This document shows, one piece after another, positions 16,728 to 25,075 of a DNA stretch of 64,000 bases (position 1 is the stretch's first letter; every line of letters begins with the position of its first letter). Under the pieces are notes generated by a model. The model ran no database searches and was not told the DNA's origin. It saw nothing but the letters and a program-made list of their open reading frames with translations. Location of the stretch: assembly GCF_004362665.1 (NCBI RefSeq), contig NZ_SNXR01000014.1, positions 1-64,000 on the forward strand, given 5' to 3'. Source of the stretch: Flavobacterium dankookense (lineage in GTDB: Bacteria; Bacteroidota; Bacteroidia; Flavobacteriales; Flavobacteriaceae). A program made the position numbers and the translations under genes.

Positions 16728-19115
16728 TTATCTTTTTTTAGTAAAAATCAATTTAGTCGAAGTTTCTAAAATCTCTTTCCTATTCATTTTCATTTTCCTG
16801 AACTGACCTTTATTGTACATTTCGGTTTGGTCGCTGTAGTGTTTACTCATAGGATTACCAGAATTTCCAGTTGGCAAAATGGATACTGAATTTTCAACAT
16901 CAGAGAAATCAATAATTCTTCGGGTTGATGGTCCAGCTTTTACGATATGCTCTTGATTATCTGTATAGGTAAATGCTAGATTATTAATGACTTCATTGCT
17001 TCCTGCGATGTCAAATTTTCCCACATTGAAAAAGGAACGAAATAATTTTACTTGACCAATTGGGTGAACATGTTCAAGTTTATGAACTTTGTCCCAAGTC
17101 CATGAATTTATGTCTTTACCTAATTGATTTTCAAGTGAAAAAATTGCTTCTTCTAATGATTTTGTCAAGATAGTTGAACGATTTTCTTTTTTGTCTTTTG
17201 TAGCAATATTATCCCACCAAATGGAATTCTCGTTAGCCATTTGCGGTTCAATAATTTGTTTCACAATATGTGTAGCGAGCAAAGCTTCGAAGTCTTTTTT
17301 ACCTAATTCATCTTCAAAAGTGTTTTTCAAATAATGATAAATGAATTTATTATAAATGGTTGGTGCAATATCATTTTCGTTGTTTGAACCATTCCAATTG
17401 GATAAAATCGAAAAAGCAATTTGAGTGTTTTTACTTTTATTTTTTAAATTTATTTGCGGAAGAACAGTCGAAACGACAAACGAACTTCGGGAAGAAGTAT
17501 TGTCAACAATCATTTTTTCGACATCCGTTTTTGTCCAATTATTTTTTGGCGCAAGTAAATTGTCAATTCGTTCGGCTCTGTCTTTTGGCAAATAATAACC
17601 TGGATACAAATAACCATCAATTACTTCTGTTTGATTGTTTGCCGAATACAAATAATTCCAGCTTGGGTTCAAAGCCGAAGGATTTTTAGCAAAAGGCAAA
17701 AACTCTTTTTGATCGTCAATTCCATTCGAACCATTTAGTATGAAATTGGGATTGATGGATTTGTTTAATTTATATAATTTCCCCGAAGCTGTCCATGAAA
17801 TATTGTTTTTTGCATCTCCATACATAATATTCAAACCTGGCGCATGAACGAGTTTGATACTTTTTCTAAAATCGTCAACATTTTTGGAATGCGAAAGATG
17901 ATACACAGCATCTAAAATTTCATTTTTTTCTTGTGTATAAATCCAAGACATCGCAATTGGTTTTTCGGAAGAAATGGTGTTCATCACATCATTCATAATT
18001 GGTCCGTGAATGCTTTCTTTAACTTTCAAAATAATGTCTGAACTGTCTTTAACTTTTATTGTTTTTTTACGAACTGTATAATTTTTATACTCGTTTTTAT
18101 ACTTATACTGATTTGGGTTTTTTGGGTTATTTTCTTCCTGAAATAAGTCAATATCATCGTTTTCAAACATGGTTAAACCATAAGCATAATCGCGGTTATG
18201 ACCTAAAAGCGGAAATGGTGTTCCAGCAAGATAATAACCATAGATTTCGTAGTTTGGTGTGGCAATATGCGCTTCAAACCAAGTACAAGGTTGGGCAAAA
18301 CTAATATGTGGATCATTTGCAAAAATCACTTTGCCGTTTTTGGTTTTTTGAGAACCAATAATCCAACTATTACTCCCAATGAATGGCTGAACGGTTGCAT
18401 TATCAAGTAAGGCATTGACTGTTCGTGAAATTTCGGCATAATCGCTGGGTTTTCCATCATAACTTTTTAATTGAACTGTTCCAAAAGAACCATCTAATCC
18501 AAAATCTTTCAGATATTCTGAACCAAGATTATTGCGAATATCAGTCATTAACGGATCGGTTTTTTGCGCCATTGCGAAACTAAAAGACATAAACCCGAAA
18601 ATATTGTAAACATCTTTGAGTGTAAATGGTTTTTTCTCTAATCCTAATAAAGTGAATTCAACGGGTGTTTTCCCGTTTTCTAAATACTGATTAATACCGT
18701 CGAGATAAGCCAATGTCAGTTTGTAGGTTTCGGAGTTTTTATCAATTTGTGTGATAGTTTTTTCGGAGTTTTCATCGATGCCAAGTCCAGCAAAAAACAT
18801 ATCGGTTTTGGAAACTTTATTGCCAAAAAGTTCGGCTAATCTTCCCGGAGCAATTCGACGGAGCAATTCCATTTGCCATAATCTGTCTTGCGCATGAACA
18901 TAACCTAAAACGGTCATCGCATCTTTTTCGGAATTAGCATAAATATGCGGAATACCATAATCGTCAAAATAGACTTCGGTTGTAGTGGAAATATTTTTGA
19001 TGGCAACTTCACCTTCGTATTGTGGCTTGGTTGAAAGAAGATAAAAGTAAATGCCTAAAGCTATAATTAGTAATAATGAAAATAAGACGAGGAGTATTTT
19101 TTTGATTTTTTTCAT
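16728..19115 (-). CDS. Penicillin acylase family (Ntn-hydrolase) protein
   Basis: 795 aa. A single N-terminal hydrophobic segment (about residues 7-27) should anchor or export it. The alpha-chain region carries DDYGIPHIYANSEKDAMTVLGYVHAQDRLWQMELLRR, and the autocleavage site is GSNSW at 247-251, so Ser248 would become the N-terminal nucleophile of the beta chain. Family members hydrolyse amide bonds of acylated amines such as beta-lactams or acyl-homoserine lactones; the substrate here is unknown. Its upstream region contains TACATTTG at 19135-19142 (minus), a likely -7 element. Confidence 0.88.
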   Translation of the reverse strand: MKKIKKILLVLFSLLLIIALGIYFYLLSTKPQYEGEVAIKNISTTTEVYFDDYGIPHIYANSEKDAMTVLGYVHAQDRLWQMELLRRIAPGRLAELFGNKVSKTDMFFAGLGIDENSEKTITQIDKNSETYKLTLAYLDGINQYLENGKTPVEFTLLGLEKKPFTLKDVYNIFGFMSFSFAMAQKTDPLMTDIRNNLGSEYLKDFGLDGSFGTVQLKSYDGKPSDYAEISRTVNALLDNATVQPFIGSNSWIIGSQKTKNGKVIFANDPHISFAQPCTWFEAHIATPNYEIYGYYLAGTPFPLLGHNRDYAYGLTMFENDDIDLFQEENNPKNPNQYKYKNEYKNYTVRKKTIKVKDSSDIILKVKESIHGPIMNDVMNTISSEKPIAMSWIYTQEKNEILDAVYHLSHSKNVDDFRKSIKLVHAPGLNIMYGDAKNNISWTASGKLYKLNKSINPNFILNGSNGIDDQKEFLPFAKNPSALNPSWNYLYSANNQTEVIDGYLYPGYYLPKDRAERIDNLLAPKNNWTKTDVEKMIVDNTSSRSSFVVSTVLPQINLKNKSKNTQIAFSILSNWNGSNNENDIAPTIYNKFIYHYLKNTFEDELGKKDFEALLATHIVKQIIEPQMANENSIWWDNIATKDKKENRSTILTKSLEEAIFSLENQLGKDINSWTWDKVHKLEHVHPIGQVKLFRSFFNVGKFDIAGSNEVINNLAFTYTDNQEHIVKAGPSTRRIIDFSDVENSVSILPTGNSGNPMSKHYSDQTEMYNKGQFRKMKMNRKEILETSTKLIFTKKR

Positions 19116-19148
19116 GGGAAATAGGTATGAAAATCAAATGTAGAAAAT

Positions 19149-19213
19149 AAACCATTAAGAAATTAAGAAAAGTTAAGAGTAAAACTTAATGAAACTTAAT
19201 TTCTTAATGGTTT
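19149..19213 (-). terminator. Long-stem terminator after the arginase-family gene
   Basis: A perfect 19-bp inverted repeat (arms 19149-19167 and 19195-19213, AAACCATTAAGAAATTAAG and its complement) encloses a smaller inner hairpin. It starts 7 bp past the stop of the gene at 19220-20308. On the minus strand the stem is followed by TTTATTTTC, so termination is likely. Confidence 0.6.
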
Positions 19214-19219
19214 TAAAAA

Positions 19220-20308
19220 TCATTTTCTAGGAAATTCAATTCTTTTTCCAGTATTCAAGCCGTTGTTTTTTGCTAAAACGCCACACATGTGGAACAACAT
19301 TCGAGCACCAACATTTCCGTCCCAATCGTCGGTTTCGCCTGGCGCAACTTCAACCAAGTCAAATCCGATGATTTCTTTGCCACTTTCGGCTAATTTGTTG
19401 AATAAATAGGTGGCTTGTTCAAAGGAAAATCCACCTGGAACTGGCGTTCCGGTATTTGGACAATACCATGGATACATTCCGTCGATGTCGAAAGAAATAC
19501 ATACTTTTTGTGGCAATGAAGCAATAATTACATCGCATTGTTCTGCCCAAGTTTTACCTTCAAAAGTTTCTTTTTTTAAATCAGCATCGGTGTTTAGTAA
19601 AACTCTTCCGTTTTGAGATTTTACAACATCTACTTCTTGTTCACAGAAATCACGAATTCCAACCTGAACTAGTTTTGAAATTTGTGGAAGTTGCAGCGCA
19701 TTATACATTATCGAAGCGTGAGAATAGGTAAAACCTTCGTAGGCAATGCGCAAATCCATGTGAGCATCGAGATGTAAAATCCCAAAATTATCGTGAATGC
19801 TTGCCAAAGCTTCGTAGTAACCCAACGGCGTTGAATGATCACCACCAAGAAGCACAACTTTTTTGCCTTGTTTCATCCAATGCAACACTTTTTCTTTTAC
19901 TTCGGTGTGCAATTCGCGGCATACTTTGTTGATTTTGTCCAAATCGGCTTGCAATGCAGGATAGGTTTCAATGGCTTCGCCACTTTCGAGCATTTCGATA
20001 ATTGGTTGTGCCAATTCTTTGTATTTATCAGAATTGGTTTTCCAATGTGATGGTGCTTCGTCGAGATAAATTCCCAATTTCCATAGTTCTGGAAAATCTT
20101 GATGATTTAAATCGACTTGAAATGATGCGTCTAAAATGGCATTTGGACCTTCTGAAGCTCCAGCTCCATAACTTACGGTAACTTCCCATGGCACAGGAAT
20201 TACAATAATTTCACTTTGTTCGGCTGAAAAGGGTAATCCGAAAACGGTTGCATCGGCTAATCCTGGTTGTGAAGGATCGAAATTGGCAATAATTTGTTCT
20301 TTTGTCAT
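19220..20308 (-). CDS. Arginase/agmatinase-family ureohydrolase
   Basis: 362 aa. The binuclear manganese motifs are present: GGDHSTPLG, LDAHMDLR and SFDIDGM. These enzymes hydrolyse guanidino or formimino groups (arginine, agmatine, formiminoglutamate). The exact substrate cannot be told: it is longer than standard agmatinases because of an insert near residues 100-140. It follows kynU by 43 bp and probably shares its transcript, so a link to kynurenine or amine catabolism is possible but only inferred. Confidence 0.82.
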   Translation of the reverse strand: MTKEQIIANFDPSQPGLADATVFGLPFSAEQSEIIVIPVPWEVTVSYGAGASEGPNAILDASFQVDLNHQDFPELWKLGIYLDEAPSHWKTNSDKYKELAQPIIEMLESGEAIETYPALQADLDKINKVCRELHTEVKEKVLHWMKQGKKVVLLGGDHSTPLGYYEALASIHDNFGILHLDAHMDLRIAYEGFTYSHASIMYNALQLPQISKLVQVGIRDFCEQEVDVVKSQNGRVLLNTDADLKKETFEGKTWAEQCDVIIASLPQKVCISFDIDGMYPWYCPNTGTPVPGGFSFEQATYLFNKLAESGKEIIGFDLVEVAPGETDDWDGNVGARMLFHMCGVLAKNNGLNTGKRIEFPRK

Positions 20309-20332
20309 GTCATTGCGAGGAACGAAGCAATC
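20309..20332. repeat. Short dispersed repeat (GTCATTGCGAGGAACGAAGC type)
   Basis: GTCATTGCGAGGAACGAAGC plus AATC fills most of the 43-bp gap between kynU and the arginase-family gene. A related copy is at 58159-58186, and its end (CGAAGCAATC) recurs in the intragenic copy at 25364-25411. Confidence 0.55.
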
Positions 20333-20351
20333 GCATCGTTCTTTGGTTTAA

Positions 20352-21632
20352 TTATTTATGTAATGATTGTATTCCTTGTTTTAATCTTTGTCCAAATTCA
20401 TACATGTCTTCATAGGAAGTATATAATGGAACTGGTGCAAGACGTATTACGTTTGGTTCGCGCCAATCGGTAATTACGCCGTTGCTCATTAAATAGTCAA
20501 ACAAACTTCTGCCTTCGCCATGAAGAAATACTGATAATTGACAAGCTCTTTCATCTTGGTTTGAAGGTGTGATTATTTCAAAAGTGCTATCAACTTCTTT
20601 GTCTATTTCGTGAAGAATGAATTCCAGATAAGCTGTGATTTGATTTCTTTTAGCGATAAGTTTTTCCATTCCAACTTCGGCAAACATCTCTACTGATGCG
20701 AGATATGGCGCAAGTGATAAAACTGGTAAATTGGAAACTTGCCAACCATCAGCGCTTTCGATTGGATCAAAAATAGGTTCCATTTTGAAACGCTTTTCTT
20801 TTTTTTGCGACCACCAACCGGCAAATCTTGGCAGATTGGATTGATGGTGTTTTTCGTGAACGAAACAGCCTGAAGCATTTCCTGGTCCAGAATTCATATA
20901 TTTATATGAACACCAAGCGGCGAAATCTACGTTCCAATCGTGGAGTTCTAGTTCTATATTTCCTGTTGCGTGAGCCAAATCAAAACCTACGTTTGCTCCA
21001 ACTTTGTGTCCAGCTTCGGTAATGGTTTTCATGTCGAAAACTTGTCCAGTATAGTAGTTTACTCCGCCAAAAAGTACTAATGCTAACTCATCGCCAACTT
21101 CTTCAATTTTGGCTAAAATGTCTTCTAAGCGAATGTTATGTTCGCCTTTGCGTCTTTTAATTTCGACAATGGCATCTTCAGGATTAAATCCGTGATGATT
21201 GACTTGCGATTGAAACATATATTGGTCTGATGGAAATGCTTTTTCTTCGCAAATGATTTTGTAGCGTGTTTTAGTAGGTCGATAAAAAGAGACCATCAAT
21301 AGGTGAAGATTTACCGTTAAGGTGTTCATCACGGTAATTTCGGATGGTTTTGCACCAACGATTTTACTAAGTGGTTCGGCAAAACGCTCGTGATAATCCC
21401 ACCAAGGTTTTTCGGCATAGAAATGTCCTTCGACTGCTAGATTTGCCCAATCGTTCATTACTTCATCGACATATTTTTTTGCTGATTTTGGTTGTAAGCC
21501 AAGAGAGTTTCCTGTGAAATAAATTACGTTTTTGCCTTGATGTTGTGGAAAAATGAATTCGTTTCTATAGTTTTTCAGTTCGTCTTGAGAGTCTAATTGT
21601 TGAGCGAATTCGCGGGTATTTTGAAATTTCAT
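20352..21632 (-). CDS. kynU: Kynureninase
   Basis: 426-aa PLP enzyme that cleaves (3-hydroxy)kynurenine to (3-hydroxy)anthranilate and alanine. NSLGLQPKSAKKYVDEVMNDWA, EITVMNTLTVNLHLLM, GFDLAHATGNIELELHDWNVDFAAWCSYKYMNSGPG (the Lys of SYKY binds PLP) and RFAGWW are characteristic. Length is normal. It starts a short unit with the arginase-family gene, while kmo is 3.7 kb downstream on the same strand. Confidence 0.94.
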   Translation of the reverse strand: MKFQNTREFAQQLDSQDELKNYRNEFIFPQHQGKNVIYFTGNSLGLQPKSAKKYVDEVMNDWANLAVEGHFYAEKPWWDYHERFAEPLSKIVGAKPSEITVMNTLTVNLHLLMVSFYRPTKTRYKIICEEKAFPSDQYMFQSQVNHHGFNPEDAIVEIKRRKGEHNIRLEDILAKIEEVGDELALVLFGGVNYYTGQVFDMKTITEAGHKVGANVGFDLAHATGNIELELHDWNVDFAAWCSYKYMNSGPGNASGCFVHEKHHQSNLPRFAGWWSQKKEKRFKMEPIFDPIESADGWQVSNLPVLSLAPYLASVEMFAEVGMEKLIAKRNQITAYLEFILHEIDKEVDSTFEIITPSNQDERACQLSVFLHGEGRSLFDYLMSNGVITDWREPNVIRLAPVPLYTSYEDMYEFGQRLKQGIQSLHK

Positions 21633-21717
21633 TATTGTTCGTTGTTTGGATGGTAAAAATAGAGAAAAGTGAAAAGAGAAAAGAAAAAAGTGTAAAGAAA
21701 TTTAAATGGTTTGTTTT

Positions 21718-21796
21718 TTAGCCCTGATAGTAGTGGAAATCCTTTTTTGAATTGTTTTTTCAATTCAAAAAAGATTGTAACGAATAGCAGGAAAAT
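21718..21796 (+). repeat. Structured intergenic element, copy A
   Basis: TTAGCCCTGATAGTAGTGGA and following AATCC, then an AATC-C-TTTTTTGAATTG hairpin closing with GATT, then GTAACGAATAGCAGGAAAA. CCTG at the start can pair with CAGG at the end, enclosing the hairpin. Two further copies are at 36093-36239 and 58190-58247. It lies in the queA-kynU gap. The strand of any transcript is not known; + is the orientation of the conserved sequence. Confidence 0.6.
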
Positions 21797-21825
21797 GGTT
21801 TATAAAGTGCCTAGTGTTTGGCTTC

Positions 21826-21859
21826 AAAAAAAAAAATCTCACCATTGCTGATGAGATTT
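21826..21859 (-). terminator. Intrinsic terminator of queA
   Basis: On the minus strand AAATCTCA pairs with TGAGATTT around a short loop and is followed by more than ten T residues. It begins about 25 bp after the queA stop. Confidence 0.8.
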
Positions 21860-21883
21860 AATATTTTAAAAAAGGAATGTCGA

Positions 21884-22933
21884 TTATAAAATCAACATTG
21901 CGTCGCCATAAGAATAAAACTTATATTTTTCTTTGATGGCTTCTTCGTATGCTTTTTTCATTAAATCATGTCCACAAAATGCGGAAACCATCATTAATAA
22001 TGTAGATTTTGGTGTATGGAAATTGGTTACCATAGCATCTGCAATACTAAAATCATAAGGTGGAAAAATGAATTTATTTGTCCAACCATCAAATGGGTTT
22101 AGTGTTCTTTGTGACGATACTGAACTTTCAATAGCTCTCATGGATGTTGTTCCGATGCAGCAGATTTTTTTCTTTTTTGCTTTGGCATCGTTAACGATAT
22201 CACATGCTTCTTGAGTGATTTTTAGTTCTTCTGAGTCCATTTTGTGTTTTGACAAATCTTCAACTTCTACTGGATTGAATGTTCCAAGTCCAACGTGAAG
22301 TGTTACTTCGGCAAAGTCTATTCCTTTAATTTCTAAACGTTTTAATAAGTGTTTAGAGAAGTGCAAACCAGCAGTTGGTGCCGCAACTGCGCCTTCTTCT
22401 TTTGCATAAATAGTTTGATAACGTTCCGCATCTTCATCAGTTACTTCACGATTGATGTATTTTGGAATTGGTGTTTCTCCTAATTCTAATAATTTTATTC
22501 TGAAATCTTCATAGGAACCGTCGTAAAGGAAACGTAATGTTCTTCCGCGAGAAGTTGTATTATCAATTACTTCTGCTACTAATGAATCGTCATCGCCAAA
22601 ATATAATTTATTTCCTATACGGATTTTACGCGCTGGATCAACTAAAACATCCCAAAGACGTTGCTCTGCATTTAATTCTCTTAATAAGAAAACTTCAATT
22701 CTTGCTCCGGTTTTTTCTTTGTTTCCATACATACGCGCAGGAAAAACTTTGGTATTGTTTAAAATCATTACATCTCCATCATCAAAATAGTCGATGATGT
22801 CTTTGAATAATTTGTGTTCTATTTGTCCTGTTTTTCTGTGTACAACCATTAAACGTGATTCGTCACGATTTTCTGCTGGATATTCGGCAAGTAATTCCGT
22901 TGGGAGATTAAAATTAAAATGAGATAATTTCAT
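21884..22933 (-). CDS. queA: tRNA preQ1(34) S-adenosylmethionine ribosyltransferase-isomerase
   Basis: 349-aa enzyme that adds the epoxycyclopentane ring from SAM to preQ1 in t[64 protein letters not shown] and SMRAIES are the QueA signatures. Full-length and single-gene, with its own promoter and terminator. Confidence 0.95.
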   Translation of the reverse strand: MKLSHFNFNLPTELLAEYPAENRDESRLMVVHRKTGQIEHKLFKDIIDYFDDGDVMILNNTKVFPARMYGNKEKTGARIEVFLLRELNAEQRLWDVLVDPARKIRIGNKLYFGDDDSLVAEVIDNTTSRGRTLRFLYDGSYEDFRIKLLELGETPIPKYINREVTDEDAERYQTIYAKEEGAVAAPTAGLHFSKHLLKRLEIKGIDFAEVTLHVGLGTFNPVEVEDLSKHKMDSEELKITQEACDIVNDAKAKKKKICCIGTTSMRAIESSVSSQRTLNPFDGWTNKFIFPPYDFSIADAMVTNFHTPKSTLLMMVSAFCGHDLMKKAYEEAIKEKYKFYSYGDAMLIL

Positions 22934-22994
22934 ATAAAGTTATTAGTGAATAGTAATTAGTGAATAGATTTCACTACTTCTAATTTTCTGGTTG

Positions 22995-23026
22995 CAAATA
23001 TACTATTGTCAAAGAGCCTTTGTCAA
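22995..23026 (-). promoter_or_regulatory. Promoter of queA
   Basis: Minus-strand TATATTTG (22995-23002) has TTG (23024-23026) 21 nt upstream, a full consensus match. The box ends about 60 bp before the queA ATG. Confidence 0.6.
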
Positions 23027-23068
23027 GTGTTTTGATGTTTATTTTGAAAAGATTATCAGATTGTTGGA

Positions 23069-24319
23069 TTATAAGTGAGATGCAATAGTAAATCCTACAC
23101 TTTTTAAATCATCCCAAAACGTTGGATAGGATTTTGAAACTACTTCGGCTTCATCAATAATAATTGGAACTTTTAATACCAATGGTGCAAAAGCCATCGC
23201 CATTCGATGGTCTTGATAGGTTTTGATGCTGATGCTTTCGTTGATTATTTCTGATGGTTCTAAAGTCAAGCTGTCATTGGTAACAGAAATGGTTGCTCCA
23301 AGTTTTGTTAGTTCGTTTTTCAACGCTTCCAATCTATCGGTTTCTTTGATTTTCAAGGTATGTAATCCTGTTAGATGACAGCCAATTCCTAATCCGAAAC
23401 AGGTTACAGCAATGGTTTGAGCGATGTCGGGTGATGATTGAAGATTGAAGAGTAACGATTTTTGATTTTTGAAATTGATTTTTGAAATTGAAATTGAATT
23501 ATCATTATTGAAAACAGTTTCAACGCCAAAGTTTTTATAGATTTCAACCAAAGCTGCATCGCCTTGCAAACTATTTTGTTTGTAGCTTGACAGTGTAATT
23601 TGGGTTCCAATTTCGGATAAAGCAACGATGGAAAACCAATAAGAAGCGGAAGACCAATCCGATTCAATTGTGAGTTGTGAATTGTGAATTGTGAATTGTG
23701 GTTTGACTATAATTTTATCTTCAATAAATGAAGTTTCTATTCCAATTTCATTGAGCAAAGCCAAGGTCATCTTGATGTATGGAATTGATGTAATTTCGCC
23801 TTCGAGGGTTAGTTCTAAGCCATTTTCTAGCTTTGGTGCAATTAATAAAAGTGCTGAAATATATTGACTGCTTACGTTTGCTGGAAGTGAAACTTTGTTA
23901 TTTGTCAATTTTTTTCCTATGATTTTTATTGGTGGAAATCCTTCTTTTTCTTCATAAGTAATTTCGGCTCCGAGTTGCTGCAAGGCTTCAACCAAAATTT
24001 TTATTGGTCGTTCTTTCATTCGTGGTGAACCAGTTAAAACAAAGTCTTTCCCTTCCTGAATGGCAAAATAGGCCGTAAGAAAACGCATGGCAGTTCCAGC
24101 GTGGTGAACATCTATTAATTGTAAATGGTCAGTGGTGAATTGTGAATTTAATGCTTTCAACATTACGTCGCTATCATCAGAATTGGAAGTGTTTTCTAAA
24201 GTAATATTTGGATATAAGGCTTGTAGCAATAGTAATCGGTTGGTTTCTGACTTGCTTCCAGTGATTTTGACGATTGACTTTTGACTTTTGACTTTTGACT
24301 TTTGAAGATGTATATTCAT
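23069..24319 (-). CDS. aroA: 3-phosphoshikimate 1-carboxyvinyltransferase (EPSP synthase)
   Basis: Shikimate-pathway enzyme joining shikimate-3-phosphate and PEP. I use the ATG at 24319, giving 416 aa: its A overlaps the stop of the SMR gene (TAATG), and the longer frame to 24385 runs through that gene. Motifs: GSKSETNRLLLLQ, HAGTAMRFLTAYF, SPRMKERPI, SSQYISALLL, ETDRLEALKNEL and a late YQDHRMAMAFAPL. The N-terminal codons are made partly of a heptanucleotide repeat (24274-24305). Chorismate made here feeds the Phe/Tyr operon at 30823-34858. Confidence 0.92.
   Translation of the reverse strand: MNIHLQKSKVKSQKSIVKITGSKSETNRLLLLQALYPNITLENTSNSDDSDVMLKALNSQFTTDHLQLIDVHHAGTAMRFLTAYFAIQEGKDFVLTGSPRMKERPIKILVEALQQLGAEITYEEKEGFPPIKIIGKKLTNNKVSLPANVSSQYISALLLIAPKLENGLELTLEGEITSIPYIKMTLALLNEIGIETSFIEDKIIVKPQFTIHNSQLTIESDWSSASYWFSIVALSEIGTQITLSSYKQNSLQGDAALVEIYKNFGVETVFNNDNSISISKINFKNQKSLLFNLQSSPDIAQTIAVTCFGLGIGCHLTGLHTLKIKETDRLEALKNELTKLGATISVTNDSLTLEPSEIINESISIKTYQDHRMAMAFAPLVLKVPIIIDEAEVVSKSYPTFWDDLKSVGFTIASHL
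24274..24305. repeat. Heptanucleotide tandem repeat in the aroA start region
   Basis: TTGACTT is repeated four times plus a partial unit, falling in codons 5-15 of aroA (encoding a KSKVKSQKS-type stretch). Seven is not a multiple of three, so loss or gain of one unit would shift the reading frame close to the start. Confidence 0.8.
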
Positions 24320-24645
24320 TATTTTGAAACGACTTTTAGTCCGATGATTGAGATTATTAATGTGCTTATGAAGAAAACACGCCAAAATGTAGCTGGTTCT
24401 TTAAATACCAATATGCCGACAAGTACACTTCCCACGGCGCCAATTCCTGTCCAAACGGCATAGGCAGTTCCGATGGGTAATTCTTTAGTTACTTTTACTA
24501 ATAGCACCATACTAATAGTTAGGCAGATTAGAAAACCAGCATACCAAAGCCACATGGTTGTTCCAGTCGTTTCTTTGGCTTTGCCTAAGCAAGTTGCAAA
24601 AGCGACTTCGAATAATCCTGCTATTATTAATAGTATCCAGTTCAT
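24319..24645 (-). CDS. SMR-family transporter, SugE/Gdx-like
   Basis: 108 aa with four helices. The membrane-embedded Glu of the family is in AGLFEVAFAT (about residue 13), and LPIGTAYAVWTGIGAVGSVLVGILVFKEPAT is close to the SugE/Gdx branch (guanidinium exporters) rather than EmrE. The Trp normally following the Glu motif in Gdx is replaced here by Phe, so the substrate is not certain. It overlaps aroA by one base, so the two are translationally coupled. Confidence 0.82.
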   Translation of the reverse strand: MNWILLIIAGLFEVAFATCLGKAKETTGTTMWLWYAGFLICLTISMVLLVKVTKELPIGTAYAVWTGIGAVGSVLVGILVFKEPATFWRVFFISTLIISIIGLKVVSK

Positions 24646-24672
24646 TTTTTTAATTGTGATTTGTGAATTATG

Positions 24673-24705
24673 AATGGTGAATTATAGAATTTACAATTCA
24701 CCATT
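24673..24705. repeat. Inverted repeat at the MazG-like gene end
   Basis: AATGGTGAATT and AATTCACCATT form a perfect 11-bp stem overlapping the stop of the gene at 24704-25030. No T-run follows, so it may be a processing or repeat hairpin rather than a terminator. Related GTGAATTGTGAATT strings recur at 25033-25063 and 30090-30110. Confidence 0.45.
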
Positions 24706-25030
24706 ATTTCAGCTTCTCGTTATTATGATGTCTGTCGTGGTCGCGGTTGGTTTTTAAATCCATTTTTTTGTCGAAAGCCGCTTGAAGGTCAATACCGGTT
24801 TGATTGGCGAGACACAACACTACAAAAACTACATCGGCAAGTTCTTCGCCAAGGTCTTTGTTTTTATCGCTTTCTTTTTCGGATTGTTCTCCATAACGAC
24901 GTGCAATGATGCGAGCCACTTCGCCAACTTCTTCCGTGAGTTGTGCCATGTTGGTCAATTCATTAAAATAGCGAACACCGTGGTTTTTTATCCAGTTATC
25001 TACTTCGAGTTGGGAGTTTTTTATATCCAT
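24704..25030 (-). CDS. MazG-like nucleotide pyrophosphohydrolase
   Basis: 108 aa. The MazG/all-alpha NTP-PPase pattern is LTEEVGEVARIIARRYGEQ followed by DLGEELADVVFVVLCLANQTGID, giving the EExxE and ExxD metal-binding residues. Such enzymes hydrolyse (often non-canonical) NTPs or dNTPs to monophosphates. A single domain of typical length. It lies downstream of the restriction-methylation gene, but similar genes occur in many housekeeping settings. Confidence 0.85.
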   Translation of the reverse strand: MDIKNSQLEVDNWIKNHGVRYFNELTNMAQLTEEVGEVARIIARRYGEQSEKESDKNKDLGEELADVVFVVLCLANQTGIDLQAAFDKKMDLKTNRDHDRHHNNEKLK

Positions 25031-25075
25031 AATTTTGAATTGTGAATGGTGAGTTGTGAATTGTGATTTTACTAT

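Noticed and set aside
24320..24385. Longer aroA start at 24385
   Set aside because: It overlaps the SMR gene by 67 bp and adds no conserved residues; the ATG overlapping the SMR stop is better.
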